In this document: positions 47,773 to 56,265 of the stretch, piece after piece
Position numbering within the stretch: position 1 is the stretch's first letter
Layout of the letters: each line of letters begins with the position of its first letter
NCBI GenBank assembly: GCA_029242325.1
Contig: JAQWUD010000020.1
Location: 40,472 to 104,471 of the forward strand
Source of the DNA: Luminiphilus sp.
GTDB taxonomy: Bacteria; Pseudomonadota; Gammaproteobacteria; Pseudomonadales; Halieaceae
Reading direction: 5' to 3'
DNA: 64,000 nt
Notes under the pieces: generated by a model
The model's database searches: none
What the model was told of the DNA's origin: nothing
Seen by the model: only the letters and a program-made list of their open reading frames with translations
Position numbers and translations under genes: made by a program

Positions 47773-49005
47773 ATGATTGTCCCGAGCGAAAAGAGTGCAC
47801 GCGTTCTAGCGGAGCTGAAAGCCTTCATGGCGGCGCATGTTTATCCAACCGAACAAGCGCATCGAGAGGCACTACATTCGGCTGAAAACCGATTTGCCTC
47901 TATGCCATTGGTCGAGGAGTTGAAGGGCAAGGCACGCGCTGCCGGTCTTTGGAATTTGTTTGTGCCACCCGAATATGGGCAATACAGCGATCACGGTGGG
48001 ATGAGTTTTCTCGAATACGCGCCACTGGCCGAGGAAATGGGGAGGGTGATCTGGTGTCCTGAAGTATTCAACTGCAATGCCCCAGATACGGGCAATATGG
48101 AAGTCCTGATGAAGTTTGGGACCGAAGCTCAAAAGCAGGCATGGCTGAAGCCCCTGCTTGCAGGAGAAATACGCTCGTCGTACGCCATGACGGAGCCGCA
48201 GGTGGCGTCCAGTGACGCCACTAACATCCAGCTCGATATTCGGCGTGACGGCGACGATTGGGTTTTAAACGGTCGCAAGTGGTTTATCACCGGCGCACCT
48301 TATGAGCGATGCAAGATTTTTATCGTCATGGGGAAAAGTGATGCAGATAATCCGAACAGACATTTGCAGCAAACGCAGATTCTGGTGCCTAAAGATACGC
48401 CTGGCGTTGCGGTGCTGCGCCCCTTGACCACCTTGGGTTATGACGATGCGCCCATTGGGCATGCCGAGGTCACCTTTACTGATGTCCGCGTGCCCGCGGA
48501 CCATCTTTTGTTAGGGGAGGGCAGGGGTTTTGAGATTGCACAGAGTCGGCTGGCGCCCGGCCGAATGCATCACTGCATGCGGCTGATCGGCGCGGGGCAA
48601 CGCTCACTCGAATTGGCGTGTCATCGGGTAGAAACACGTGAGACGTTCGGTCAAAAGCTCAGCCAGCATCAGTCCATTCGGGAGAATATTGCAAAGAGCT
48701 ATGCTGAGCTTGAAATGGCGCGTCTGCTCGTTCATAAAACGTGCTGGCACATCGATCAGCATGGTGTGAAGCCGTCGATCGAACTGATTTCCGCAACTAA
48801 AATTAGCGTTCCTCTGATGATTCAGGCCATTATTGATCGATGCATGCAGATGCATGGCGCGGGCGGCCTCACCGAAGACTGGTGTATGGCAGAGCAGTTC
48901 AATTACGCACGTTGGTGCCGCCAGGCAGATGGCCCAGACGAGGTTCACCAAATGGCTTTAGGCAAGCGTATCATTCAGCAACTTGCGGACGTTTCTGAAC
49001 ACTAG
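47773..49005 (+). CDS. Acyl-CoA dehydrogenase (ACAD10/11-like)
   Basis: A 410-residue acyl-CoA dehydrogenase of the FadE/ACAD11 type. Motifs: LWNLFVPPEYGQYSDHGGMSFLEYAPLAEEMGR, SSYAMTEPQVASSDATNIQ, WVLNGRKWFITGA, and the C-terminal MHGAGGLTEDWCMAEQFNYARWCRQADGPDEVH. The start at 47773 has GAGAGG upstream; a GTG 57 nt earlier is possible. It likely acts alone on an acyl-CoA intermediate. It is divergent from the CoA ligase and precedes a SnoaL-fold gene. Confidence 0.9.
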   Translation: MIVPSEKSARVLAELKAFMAAHVYPTEQAHREALHSAENRFASMPLVEELKGKARAAGLWNLFVPPEYGQYSDHGGMSFLEYAPLAEEMGRVIWCPEVFNCNAPDTGNMEVLMKFGTEAQKQAWLKPLLAGEIRSSYAMTEPQVASSDATNIQLDIRRDGDDWVLNGRKWFITGAPYERCKIFIVMGKSDADNPNRHLQQTQILVPKDTPGVAVLRPLTTLGYDDAPIGHAEVTFTDVRVPADHLLLGEGRGFEIAQSRLAPGRMHHCMRLIGAGQRSLELACHRVETRETFGQKLSQHQSIRENIAKSYAELEMARLLVHKTCWHIDQHGVKPSIELISATKISVPLMIQAIIDRCMQMHGAGGLTEDWCMAEQFNYARWCRQADGPDEVHQMALGKRIIQQLADVSEH

Positions 49006-49077
49006 GGTGCAGCTGAGAAATATAGATTCTTCTTGCTGCGACTATCAAAGCAAAGGATACAGGGAGCAGGTAATACC

Positions 49078-49479
49078 ATGACGGACGATGAAAAATTGGC
49101 GATGGTGCAAATGTTATACGCCAAGTCGGGTGAGGGAGATTTTGATGCCGTAGAGGCAATGCTGACGGACGATTTCTTCATTAAAGAAGCAGAAAGCCTG
49201 CCGATGGCGGGTGAGTATCGAGGCAAAACCGCCCTGAGGGAGTTATATAGCCACGTGTTTGGCACGCTGAAGGTGGCGGATCTTGAGCCAGAAGGTATGA
49301 CGGTGGGAGGCGATTATGTCGTCAATCTCGTTTCATTTCGCTTTGAAGACGCCCATTTGGCATCAGCACAGCTGGCCGAAATGTTCTGTTTCCGCGGGGA
49401 TAAGGTCTGCGAGATCAGGCCTTATTATTTTGACCCCCAGCCCATTATCGACGCTTGGGCTTACTATAGCCAAGACTAA
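49078..49479 (+). CDS. SnoaL-fold protein
   Basis: A 133-residue SnoaL/ketosteroid-isomerase-like cone protein: YAKSGEGDFDAVEAMLTDDFFIKEAESLPMAGEYRGKTALRELYSHVFG. Such proteins include isomerases, dehydratases and cyclases; no catalytic residue identifies the reaction. The start at 49078 follows GGAGCAGG. It lies 72 nt after the acyl-CoA dehydrogenase gene, likely in the same transcript. Confidence 0.75.
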   Translation: MTDDEKLAMVQMLYAKSGEGDFDAVEAMLTDDFFIKEAESLPMAGEYRGKTALRELYSHVFGTLKVADLEPEGMTVGGDYVVNLVSFRFEDAHLASAQLAEMFCFRGDKVCEIRPYYFDPQPIIDAWAYYSQD

Positions 49480-49680
49480 AACCTGGGCGCTTGGTGGCTG
49501 CGTCGGCCATGCCCCTCTCCACAATCATTGCTTAATGCGCTTCCAGGGTAGTGATCATGTCCGGTTGCGGGACTGTCAGTGAACGATATCGTAGAGCCTG
49601 ACACATTCACATTAAAGGCGGTATCCGGAAACGCTACTGCACCGGTGTGCACGCCCGGGTGTGAGTCACCCGGGTAAGTA

Positions 49681-49701
49681 GCCCCCAAGTGGGCGCTTTT
49701 T
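49681..49701 (+). terminator. Terminator region after the SnoaL gene
   Basis: GCCC-CCAAGT-GGGC followed by GCTTTTT. Just upstream a longer perfect stem CCCGGGTG-TGAGT-CACCCGGG (49654-49674) has no T-run. The pair separates the plus-strand operon from the convergent Rieske oxygenase gene. The preceding 49480-49653 shows nothing. Confidence 0.6.
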
Positions 49702-49709
49702 GGGCAGGC

Positions 49710-51089
49710 TCAGGTCAGATACTTGTCAATGGTCTGGTGGAGATGGCGAATGCGGCTTTCCTGATAGCTGGCTAATATCACTTTCCCTGTTGCCGAATTT
49801 TTCATTCCCCGCTGCACCGCTGGCAGGTTGGCATCGTCCTGATCGAATACCCCGCCGAGCGCACCCAGGGATTCATTGGATGCGAAGGGCTGATCTGGAG
49901 CAATCACAGTGCAGGGGGTTGCCGGCGGTCGCTCTGTGCCTGCCGGATAGCGGAGCAGAATCATGACATCAAAAATACAGCTGTCAGGATCGTTCCCGTT
50001 AGGCAGGAAGCGATAGACGATGTTGCCGTTGTAGCCAATCCACACCTGGAAGTTGGGGAACAAGCTATACAGAATGGCGTCCTGCAGTTCGGCCATAGTG
50101 GGATCGTCAAATTGCTCCCCCGCGGCCTCTTCAAACAGTTCTCGGTTCATCTGTGCCACGTATTCGCGAGCGGTCTGGCCGCTGGGCATGTCGACGTTCT
50201 CATCACTGTCTGTGGCCATCCGGCCCGAGAGCTTCAGTATGTCGCGTGTAATGGTCTCTTCCGAAATACCGCTGAGGTGCGGGCTAGCAACGCCCATCGG
50301 TGTCACCGAACGGCTAACGTTGTCGCCAAAGGTATCGTATTGCGAATTGGCATCCCCCGTGAAGGTCAGGATTTGTTTGTGGGTTTCGACGGTATGCCAG
50401 GACTCCATGAATGCCTCGGCACCCACTTTCCAGTTGCAGTTCATCACTCGCTGCACGTGCACGCCTTTGAAGTAATCTTCCAGTGGAAAGCGCTTAAAGT
50501 GATCGGGCAATACATCCATGTATTCTTCAAGTGGCTGAGCGTCCTGATCGAAGTTGATGAAGATAAAACCACCCCAGGTGGCTACCTTGACCTGAAAAAG
50601 ACTCATGTCACGGTCGGCGGTATGTTCAAAATCCCAATCGATAGGAAATCCCTGGAATTGGCCATCCAGATCCCAGGTGGCGCCATGGAAGGGGCAGCGG
50701 AATTTATCGACAGAGCCTGACTCATCACGCAAGCAGCGGCCACGGTGTCGACAGGAGTTGATGAAGCCCTTGATCTCGCCTGACGGTGTCCGCGTGACGA
50801 TGACGCTGCGCTCAATAATCCAGTAAACAAAATGATCGCCCGGTTCGGGAATGTCCTCTTCGCGACAGGCCATTTGCCAAACCCTTGGCCACATTTCCTC
50901 TTTTTCTTTATCGAAAAACGCCTGGCTGACGTAGCGGTCGACTGAAAGATCTTCATCGCCCATGTCCGGATTGCTCTGCACCCGGAGATAGTCCGGAACC
51001 TCAACGGTCTCCAGATCCAAAAGGTCCTGCCAGGTGGTGCCGACAAATCGGCCTCCATCTCCTTGCTGTTTCTTTTCTGTATTTGCCAT
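49710..51089 (-). CDS. Rieske non-haem iron oxygenase, alpha subunit (first)
   Basis: A 459-residue ring-hydroxylating oxygenase large subunit. The Rieske ligands are C113, H115 (SCRHRG), C132 and H135 (RCPFHGATW). The mononuclear iron histidines are H232 and H237 (ESWHTVETH). It introduces oxygen into a ring or side chain using electrons from a ferredoxin. No beta subunit or reductase gene is adjacent; the only ferredoxin gene is at 58.7 kb. It follows the thiolase gene by 47 nt, probably in one operon. Confidence 0.9.
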   Translation of the reverse strand: MANTEKKQQGDGGRFVGTTWQDLLDLETVEVPDYLRVQSNPDMGDEDLSVDRYVSQAFFDKEKEEMWPRVWQMACREEDIPEPGDHFVYWIIERSVIVTRTPSGEIKGFINSCRHRGRCLRDESGSVDKFRCPFHGATWDLDGQFQGFPIDWDFEHTADRDMSLFQVKVATWGGFIFINFDQDAQPLEEYMDVLPDHFKRFPLEDYFKGVHVQRVMNCNWKVGAEAFMESWHTVETHKQILTFTGDANSQYDTFGDNVSRSVTPMGVASPHLSGISEETITRDILKLSGRMATDSDENVDMPSGQTAREYVAQMNRELFEEAAGEQFDDPTMAELQDAILYSLFPNFQVWIGYNGNIVYRFLPNGNDPDSCIFDVMILLRYPAGTERPPATPCTVIAPDQPFASNESLGALGGVFDQDDANLPAVQRGMKNSATGKVILASYQESRIRHLHQTIDKYLT

Positions 51090-51136
51090 CGTCTATCCCT
51101 TCACAATCCTTCGGTGCTTTGCGCAATAAAGCGGAC

Positions 51137-52279
51137 TCATCTCGCCAGAATATTGACGCCGCTGATACCGGGGGCGCCATACACATGGGTATAGCCTACT
51201 TGGGGATCGCCTGCCACCTGACGAGCTCCTCCCTCGCCGCGAAGCTGAACACAGATTTCATGAACTTGCCGCAGACCCGACGCACCCACTGGCTCGCCAT
51301 TGGCGAGGCACCCGCCGTCAGTATTGACCGGTAATCGCCCGGTAATCTCGGTAACCCCCTCGGCCAGCCAGTTTTCCTGGTCGCCATGTTCACAGAACCC
51401 GTTCTCCGCCATGTGCATGATCTCGGCCCCCACCTCGGTATCCTGAAGCTGAGCCACATCAATGTCCTCGGGGCCTACGCCGGCGAGTTCAAATGCTGCC
51501 TGCGATGCAGTGACCGTAGGCGAGTGGGCGACTTCTGGCGGTTGAGACGGGCTAAAAACCTCAAAACTACCGTAGTTGCGAGACCGCACAACCGCGGTTT
51601 TCAGATAAATCGGGCGGGGGTGGAATTGATGTGCAATATCTGCACGGCAGACGATCAACGCACACCCGCCTTCCGCGGGGGAGCAAAACATGAACTTGTT
51701 CAACGGCTCACTGACCATTGGGGCGTTTTCAATCTCCTCCCAGGACAGCGCAGCTTGACGCCAAGCGGTGGGTGTGAGGGAGCCATTGCGGAAGGCTTTT
51801 TCCGCGACGCGAATCAGGGTCTCCCGGGAGATGCCGTGATCGTGCATGTAGCGTTGTATCTTCATGCCGAAGTACTGGGTAGTCAGCATCAGGCCGGTTT
51901 CGCCATACCAATCGTCCAGTCCCCAGTCGGCAGGTTTGGCGTTGAATGCGCCGCGCTCATGTTTGTCGAAGCCGACCACCAGTCCGATATCGTACTGTCC
52001 ACTTTTGATGGCCGAGTAAGCACCATGCAGGGAGCTGCCACCCGTAGCACAGCCATTAGCGACATTCGTAAATTGCAGGCCGGTGAGACCCAGCAGGTTG
52101 ACTAATGAATCAGCGTTTCCGCCATCCTGACTCCCGCCGTAGGCGAACTCCATCCTTTTGAAGTCCACCCCCGCATCTGCGAGCGCTGCTCTGGCGGCTG
52201 CCGCGCCTTGCTCAAGGCCCGTCATGCTGGGTGTTCGACCGAAGGGGTGCATCCCCAAGCCCACGATTGCAACGTCCAT
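51137..52279 (-). CDS. Thiolase-fold lipid-transfer/Ltp2-like protein
   Basis: A 380-residue thiolase-superfamily protein (DVAIVGLGMHPFGR at the start). The nucleophile position keeps C77 (VANGCATGGSSLHGAY), but the histidine of the canonical GHPxGATG motif is a glutamate (ANGEPVGASGLRQVHE, near residue 329) and the C-terminal cysteine motif is missing. This suggests a non-thiolytic reaction such as the retro-aldol cleavage by Ltp2-type proteins with a DUF35 partner in steroid side-chain degradation. The DUF35 gene is directly upstream with a 1-nt TAATG overlap. Confidence 0.85.
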   Translation of the reverse strand: MDVAIVGLGMHPFGRTPSMTGLEQGAAAARAALADAGVDFKRMEFAYGGSQDGGNADSLVNLLGLTGLQFTNVANGCATGGSSLHGAYSAIKSGQYDIGLVVGFDKHERGAFNAKPADWGLDDWYGETGLMLTTQYFGMKIQRYMHDHGISRETLIRVAEKAFRNGSLTPTAWRQAALSWEEIENAPMVSEPLNKFMFCSPAEGGCALIVCRADIAHQFHPRPIYLKTAVVRSRNYGSFEVFSPSQPPEVAHSPTVTASQAAFELAGVGPEDIDVAQLQDTEVGAEIMHMAENGFCEHGDQENWLAEGVTEITGRLPVNTDGGCLANGEPVGASGLRQVHEICVQLRGEGGARQVAGDPQVGYTHVYGAPGISGVNILAR

Positions 52280-52713
52280 TACCCTTGCTCCTCTGAAGCG
52301 CAAAATTGGAAGGTCAGTAAATCCGATCCCTCATCATCTTTGCGCACGGTGATAATTTCCAGCTTCATTGGCATACCGATTTTTAGTTGCTCAGCCTGAT
52401 TTTCCCGCAGTCGGCTCTCTACCTTGAGTCCACAGGCGAGCTCGATGTAGCCCACACCATAGGGCTTAAAGGTCTCGGGCGTTTCGTCCGTATGGTAGGG
52501 GGTCTTAGGCATAAAGGATTGTATGGTCCAGGTCCACAGCACACCCTCGTTGCCCAGATCTGCGGCAGTCATATTCTGGCCTGAGCAAGCACGACAAGAT
52601 TTCTGGCTGGGGAAGGCATGCTCCCCGCAGTCAAGGCACCGACTTCCCATGAGGGTCGACGGAGCGTCTGGCCAGCTGAAAAGGCCATCGTGAAGAGGTT
52701 TAGCGTCAGGCAT
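52279..52713 (-). CDS. DUF35 zinc-ribbon/OB-fold protein
   Basis: A 144-residue protein with a rubredoxin-like zinc ribbon (C26, C29, C40, C43 in RCLDCGEHAFPSQKSCRAC) and an OB-fold (YGVGYIELACGLKVESRLRE). Such proteins bind acyl-CoA and pair with thiolase-like enzymes, including Ltp2 aldolases. It precedes the thiolase-like gene and is coupled to it. Its promoter is shared with the divergent TetR gene. Confidence 0.88.
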   Translation of the reverse strand: MPDAKPLHDGLFSWPDAPSTLMGSRCLDCGEHAFPSQKSCRACSGQNMTAADLGNEGVLWTWTIQSFMPKTPYHTDETPETFKPYGVGYIELACGLKVESRLRENQAEQLKIGMPMKLEIITVRKDDEGSDLLTFQFCASEEQG

Positions 52714-52821
52714 AGCAGCATCCTACGGATCATGGCGCGACCTGCCCGCGGCCAGGGTGAGTGTCCTGATCGGGGTAGTCGCATTACTGAAATCAGTCTA
52801 GGATACTGCCAATAAAAAAAG

Positions 52822-52833
52822 CAAGCTGGATTG
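52822..52833. promoter_or_regulatory. CAAGC inverted-repeat operator candidate, site 1
   Basis: CAAGCTGGATTG preceded by AATAAAAAAAG, in the 201-bp divergent gap between the DUF35 gene and the TetR regulator. It matches sites at 55861 and 58602 in the same orientation relative to the A-tract. A longer symmetry GCAAGC-N6-GTTTGC is also visible here. Confidence 0.5.
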
Positions 52834-52914
52834 TTTGCGTTCTTGGCTTCGCGCTGACGTAACCACCCTTTTCAAAGCAGTGTCCGTTAAGTAGCGCCCA
52901 AAAAAGGAGTGCGT

Positions 52915-53613
52915 ATGAAATCGGCCAAAACGGGAGCCACTGCCTCGGCCCGACGGGCAGCCCGCGGTGGAAACCATGGGTACACCGGAGAGGGCTGGCA
53001 GGCGGAAAAAAGCGCCCTCACCCGCCAGAGTATTCTGGAAGCCTCGGTGCGGTGTTTTGTGGACCACGGCTATGCTAATACGACGACAGCGATGATCGCA
53101 GAGGAAGCCAACGTTTCCCGAGGCGCCATGATGCATCATTTCCCTTCCCGGTCCGCGGTGATGAATGCGGTGGTGGGGTACCTGCACGTGCGGCGGCTCA
53201 ACGAGTATCGGGATTTAATGGTGGATATCGATTCGCCCGACCAGACAATGACGCGGGCAGCCATCAGAACCTCGGTTGAGGCTGCGTGGAAGTACGTCAA
53301 TTTGCCTTCCTTTGTGGCGTATCAGGAGTTACTGGGGGCGGCGCGCACCGATCCCGCGCTCGCGGAGGCGGTCGGAGAGGTTGAGCGAGATTTTGAGCGC
53401 GAGTTTTTGAAAACGGTGCGTTTAGTTTTTCCTCATTGGAAACAAGTGAAATCACTTCAGGCAGCGCACGATCTGGTGCAGTTTGTGATGCAGGGCATGG
53501 GCGTTGCGCATCGATCTTCGAATCGGGAACAACGCGCCAGACGCATGATCGAGGCAGTGACGGACCACCTTGAGCGAGTTTATTTTAGCGATACTAAAGA
53601 CGGTGATGCGTGA
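52915..53613 (+). CDS. TetR family transcriptional regulator
   Basis: A 232-residue TetR protein. The helix-turn-helix is TTTAMIAEEANVSRGAMMHHFPSR (about residues 59-82), preceded by a basic, Ala/Gly-rich 30-residue tail (SAKTGATASARRAARGG). The ATG at 52915 has AGGAG 5 nt upstream. It is the only regulator inside the catabolic cluster and is the likely binder of the CAAGC inverted repeats in three divergent promoters, including its own. A CoA ester or pathway intermediate would be the expected ligand. Confidence 0.88.
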   Translation: MKSAKTGATASARRAARGGNHGYTGEGWQAEKSALTRQSILEASVRCFVDHGYANTTTAMIAEEANVSRGAMMHHFPSRSAVMNAVVGYLHVRRLNEYRDLMVDIDSPDQTMTRAAIRTSVEAAWKYVNLPSFVAYQELLGAARTDPALAEAVGEVERDFEREFLKTVRLVFPHWKQVKSLQAAHDLVQFVMQGMGVAHRSSNREQRARRMIEAVTDHLERVYFSDTKDGDA

Positions 53614-53686
53614 GCCAATGATACGAGATGTCATTTTGGGCCGGCGGATTTTCACAGAGAGTAATTAGGCAGTAGAGGAGTAGAGC

Positions 53687-54451
53687 ATGGGTATGGTTGA
53701 CGGGAAGGTATGTTTGGTGACGGGAGGCGCGTCGAATCCTGGCTTGGGTCATGCCATTGCGCACAAGCTGGCTGCCGAAGGCGCCATTGTCGTAGTGACC
53801 GATGTTGATGCTGAGGGCGCCGCCACGACCGCCGCTGAAATTGTGGCCGCGGGAGGACAGGCACTGGCCTGGGAGCAGGACGTGACCGATGAGGCGGGGT
53901 GGGACAGCACGCTGGCGCAAATCCAAGCTGAGCACGGCCGGCTTGATGCGCTGATCAATAATGCGGGCATCGCCATTCTGAAGACCTTGCCCGAGCTGAC
54001 GCTGGCAGACTACAACCGGCAGATGTTGGTGAACATGACCAGCGTTTTTCTGGGCACGCAGAAGGCCGTAGCGGTGATGCGCGAGACCGGGGTAAAGGGC
54101 TCCATCATTAACATGTCGTCCGTGGCGGCTTTGGTGGGTGTGCCAGCGTGTAGTGCCTATGCTGCGGCCAAGGGTGGTGTGATTGGCTTTACCAAAACCA
54201 TCGCAGCGGAGACTGCTGCGGACGGCATTCGCTGCAACACGATTCACCCCGGGTTAATCGACACTAATATGCAGCGACAGTCCTCCGTGGACAATCCTGA
54301 GGAGTATGTGAAACTCAATGCGGCGGTGCCGATGGGTTATATGGGGCCGCCCCAAACGATCGCTGATGCGGCATTGTTTCTGGTGTCAGATCTGTCGACT
54401 TACATGACTGGAGCGCAAATGGTGATCGACGGCGGTCTGATCAATCAATAA
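53687..54451 (+). CDS. Short-chain dehydrogenase/reductase
   Basis: A 254-residue classical SDR. Cofactor motif is TGGASNPGLGHA, slightly longer than the usual TGxxxGxG; NNAG is at NNAGIAIL, the catalytic serine at NMSSVAAL, and YxxxK at YAAAK. The C-terminus is GAQMVIDGGLINQ. The electron carrier is probably NAD(H). It lies 73 nt after the TetR gene and precedes a SnoaL gene. Confidence 0.9.
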   Translation: MGMVDGKVCLVTGGASNPGLGHAIAHKLAAEGAIVVVTDVDAEGAATTAAEIVAAGGQALAWEQDVTDEAGWDSTLAQIQAEHGRLDALINNAGIAILKTLPELTLADYNRQMLVNMTSVFLGTQKAVAVMRETGVKGSIINMSSVAALVGVPACSAYAAAKGGVIGFTKTIAAETAADGIRCNTIHPGLIDTNMQRQSSVDNPEEYVKLNAAVPMGYMGPPQTIADAALFLVSDLSTYMTGAQMVIDGGLINQ

Positions 54452-54478
54452 CTGAGAGTAATCAAGAGGTGCCAAGAA

Positions 54479-54883
54479 ATGAGTGACCAACACCAGGACC
54501 AACTTGCCATTCGCGCGCTGTTAGAGCGCTATTGTGAAGGGGTAAACCAGCGCGATGCCGACATCTGGGGTGCGACCTGGGCCGTGGATGCGGTGTGGGA
54601 GCTACCTCATTTGGGGATGGATGGTCTGAAAGGTCGTGAAACGATTGTTGGCGCCTGGCTCGAAGCAATGAAAATGTTCCCCTTCGTCAATATGATGGCT
54701 ATGCCAGGTTCTATCAGCGTCGATGGTGACCGGGCCACAATGCGCAGCTACACCGACGAAGTGGCGGTGACACAAGACGGCACTGAGTTGCGACCCCGCG
54801 GGCAGTACGACGACGAGTGCGTCAAGATTGACGGGCAGTGGCAATTCAGCAGGCGGGTCTTCACCGTGCTTCACGGCGAGTAA
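54479..54883 (+). CDS. SnoaL-like domain protein
   Basis: A 134-residue SnoaL_4-type protein: IRALLERYCEGVNQRDADIWGATWAVDAVWELPHLGMDGLKGRETIVGAWLEAM. The fold fits steroid-isomerase, dehydratase or oxygenase-beta proteins; the reaction is unknown. It follows the SDR gene by 27 nt in the same transcript and converges on a second SDR gene (19-nt gap). Confidence 0.78.
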   Translation: MSDQHQDQLAIRALLERYCEGVNQRDADIWGATWAVDAVWELPHLGMDGLKGRETIVGAWLEAMKMFPFVNMMAMPGSISVDGDRATMRSYTDEVAVTQDGTELRPRGQYDDECVKIDGQWQFSRRVFTVLHGE

Positions 54884-54902
54884 GTATTCCTGGCAACGGC
54901 GT

Positions 54903-55685
54903 TTAGACCCCAGGAAGTCCTGCCGTTGAGCCACCATCGATCACAATTTCTGAACCGGTAATAAATTGCGCGTCATCGGAGGCGAGGTAGATCACCAAAG
55001 CGACAATCTCTTGCATGCTGCCTAGCCGGCCGACCGGAGCGATGCCCTCTAGCATATTCCGCGCCGCTTCAGGATCTGGCGCGCCGTCAATCGCTCCCTG
55101 AATCAGGGGCGTTTCAATGACGCCGGGGTGGATGGAATTGCAGCGGATACCGGTGCCCGTTTTGGCCAAGTGCACGGCGGTAGATTTGGCGAGTAAGCGC
55201 AGGGCACCTTTTGTTGTGGAGTAAGCCACGTCGCCCGACAGCGCGAGAATGCCGTTGATCGAGCTATTCAGCACAATGGATCCGCCACTCTCGCCGGGAT
55301 TCTGCTTCATCAACTCAATACTGGCCTTAATGGCCAGCATCATGCCGGTCAGGTTGACATCAAGCAGGTTTTTCCACGCTTCGACTGCGACGGTTTCGAT
55401 GTCGCTGTCACCGGTATTGGTCCCTGCGTTGGAGAACGTCACATCCAGCCGACCATGGTGATCGCGGATGGCCGCCTTCACTCTCTCCCAGCCTTCAACA
55501 TCCTGTACTGCATGTTGAACGAAAATCGCGCCGGTCTCCTTGGCAATGTCGTCACCCGCATCGGTATTGTTGCCGGTGAACACCACCCTGGCACCTTCTT
55601 CAGTCATGCCATAGACCGCCGCTTTGCCGATACCGTTCGTGCCACCCGTGATCAGGGCAACTTTATCTTGGAGTCGATTTGTCAC
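54903..55685 (-). CDS. Short-chain dehydrogenase/reductase
   Basis: A 260-residue classical SDR: TGGTNGIGKA cofactor motif, SNAGTNTG in place of NNAG, catalytic serine in LNSSINGI, YSTTK catalytic motif, and closing GSEIVIDGGSTAG. It is convergent with the SnoaL gene and divergent from the ABM gene, whose intergenic region holds operator candidate site 2. Confidence 0.9.
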   Translation of the reverse strand: MTNRLQDKVALITGGTNGIGKAAVYGMTEEGARVVFTGNNTDAGDDIAKETGAIFVQHAVQDVEGWERVKAAIRDHHGRLDVTFSNAGTNTGDSDIETVAVEAWKNLLDVNLTGMMLAIKASIELMKQNPGESGGSIVLNSSINGILALSGDVAYSTTKGALRLLAKSTAVHLAKTGTGIRCNSIHPGVIETPLIQGAIDGAPDPEAARNMLEGIAPVGRLGSMQEIVALVIYLASDDAQFITGSEIVIDGGSTAGLPGV

Positions 55686-55860
55686 AGTGAGTGTCCTCAG
55701 GGATGCAACCTAGAGTGCCGCGCATAACCGTTATGCGCTGATGAGCGTGCCTAACCTTGTATCAGATCTGCTTGGCGGTGCGATAAGCAGCGGCTTTAAA
55801 GCTGGATTTTGACCTTACGTTACTGAGCAGTACAAGGTTAGGTACGGCAGTATAAAAAAG

Positions 55861-55872
55861 CAAGCACGCTTG
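55861..55872. promoter_or_regulatory. CAAGC inverted-repeat operator candidate, site 2
   Basis: CAAGCACGCTTG, a perfect 5-bp inverted repeat with 2-bp spacer, preceded by TATAAAAAAG. It lies in the 239-bp divergent gap between the SDR gene and the ABM gene, 53 nt upstream of the ABM start. Confidence 0.55.
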
Positions 55873-55924
55873 ACTTTTTCTTTGTTGAAATTTAGTTTGG
55901 GCCGGCATTTATGGGGGAAGTAAG

Positions 55925-56242
55925 ATGAGCACAGTCAGCGTGATTGTCAGGATTCAGCTCAGTGCCGACAGCGCACAGGGATACGCTCAGGCAGCAGAAG
56001 CGGTGGTAGCCGGCACGCGGCAGGAACCGGGTTGTCAGTGGTATGGTATTGCGGTGGACGTGACTGATCCTTGCGTAGTGTGGATTTCTGAACAATGGGC
56101 GTCCCAGGAAGACCTTGATGCACATTTGAAAACCGCTCACGTTGGTGCTTTTCTAGAGGCTTGTGCATCACTTGAGATACTGGATATGGAAGTACGTCGC
56201 TATGAGGTCGCCGCCGTGGGTGATCTGGTGATGCCGGATTAG
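55925..56242 (+). CDS. Antibiotic-biosynthesis-monooxygenase (ABM) fold protein
   Basis: A 105-residue ferredoxin-like alpha/beta barrel protein: VIVRIQLSADSAQGYAQAAEAVVAGTRQEPGCQWYGIAVD and WISEQWASQEDLDAHLKTAHV are typical of the ABM/YgiN family. Members are cofactor-free monooxygenases or accessory proteins. It is 23 nt upstream of a Rieske oxygenase gene and probably cotranscribed with it. Confidence 0.82.
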   Translation: MSTVSVIVRIQLSADSAQGYAQAAEAVVAGTRQEPGCQWYGIAVDVTDPCVVWISEQWASQEDLDAHLKTAHVGAFLEACASLEILDMEVRRYEVAAVGDLVMPD

Positions 56243-56265
56243 CGACAGCGCAGGAGAACGCAGAG

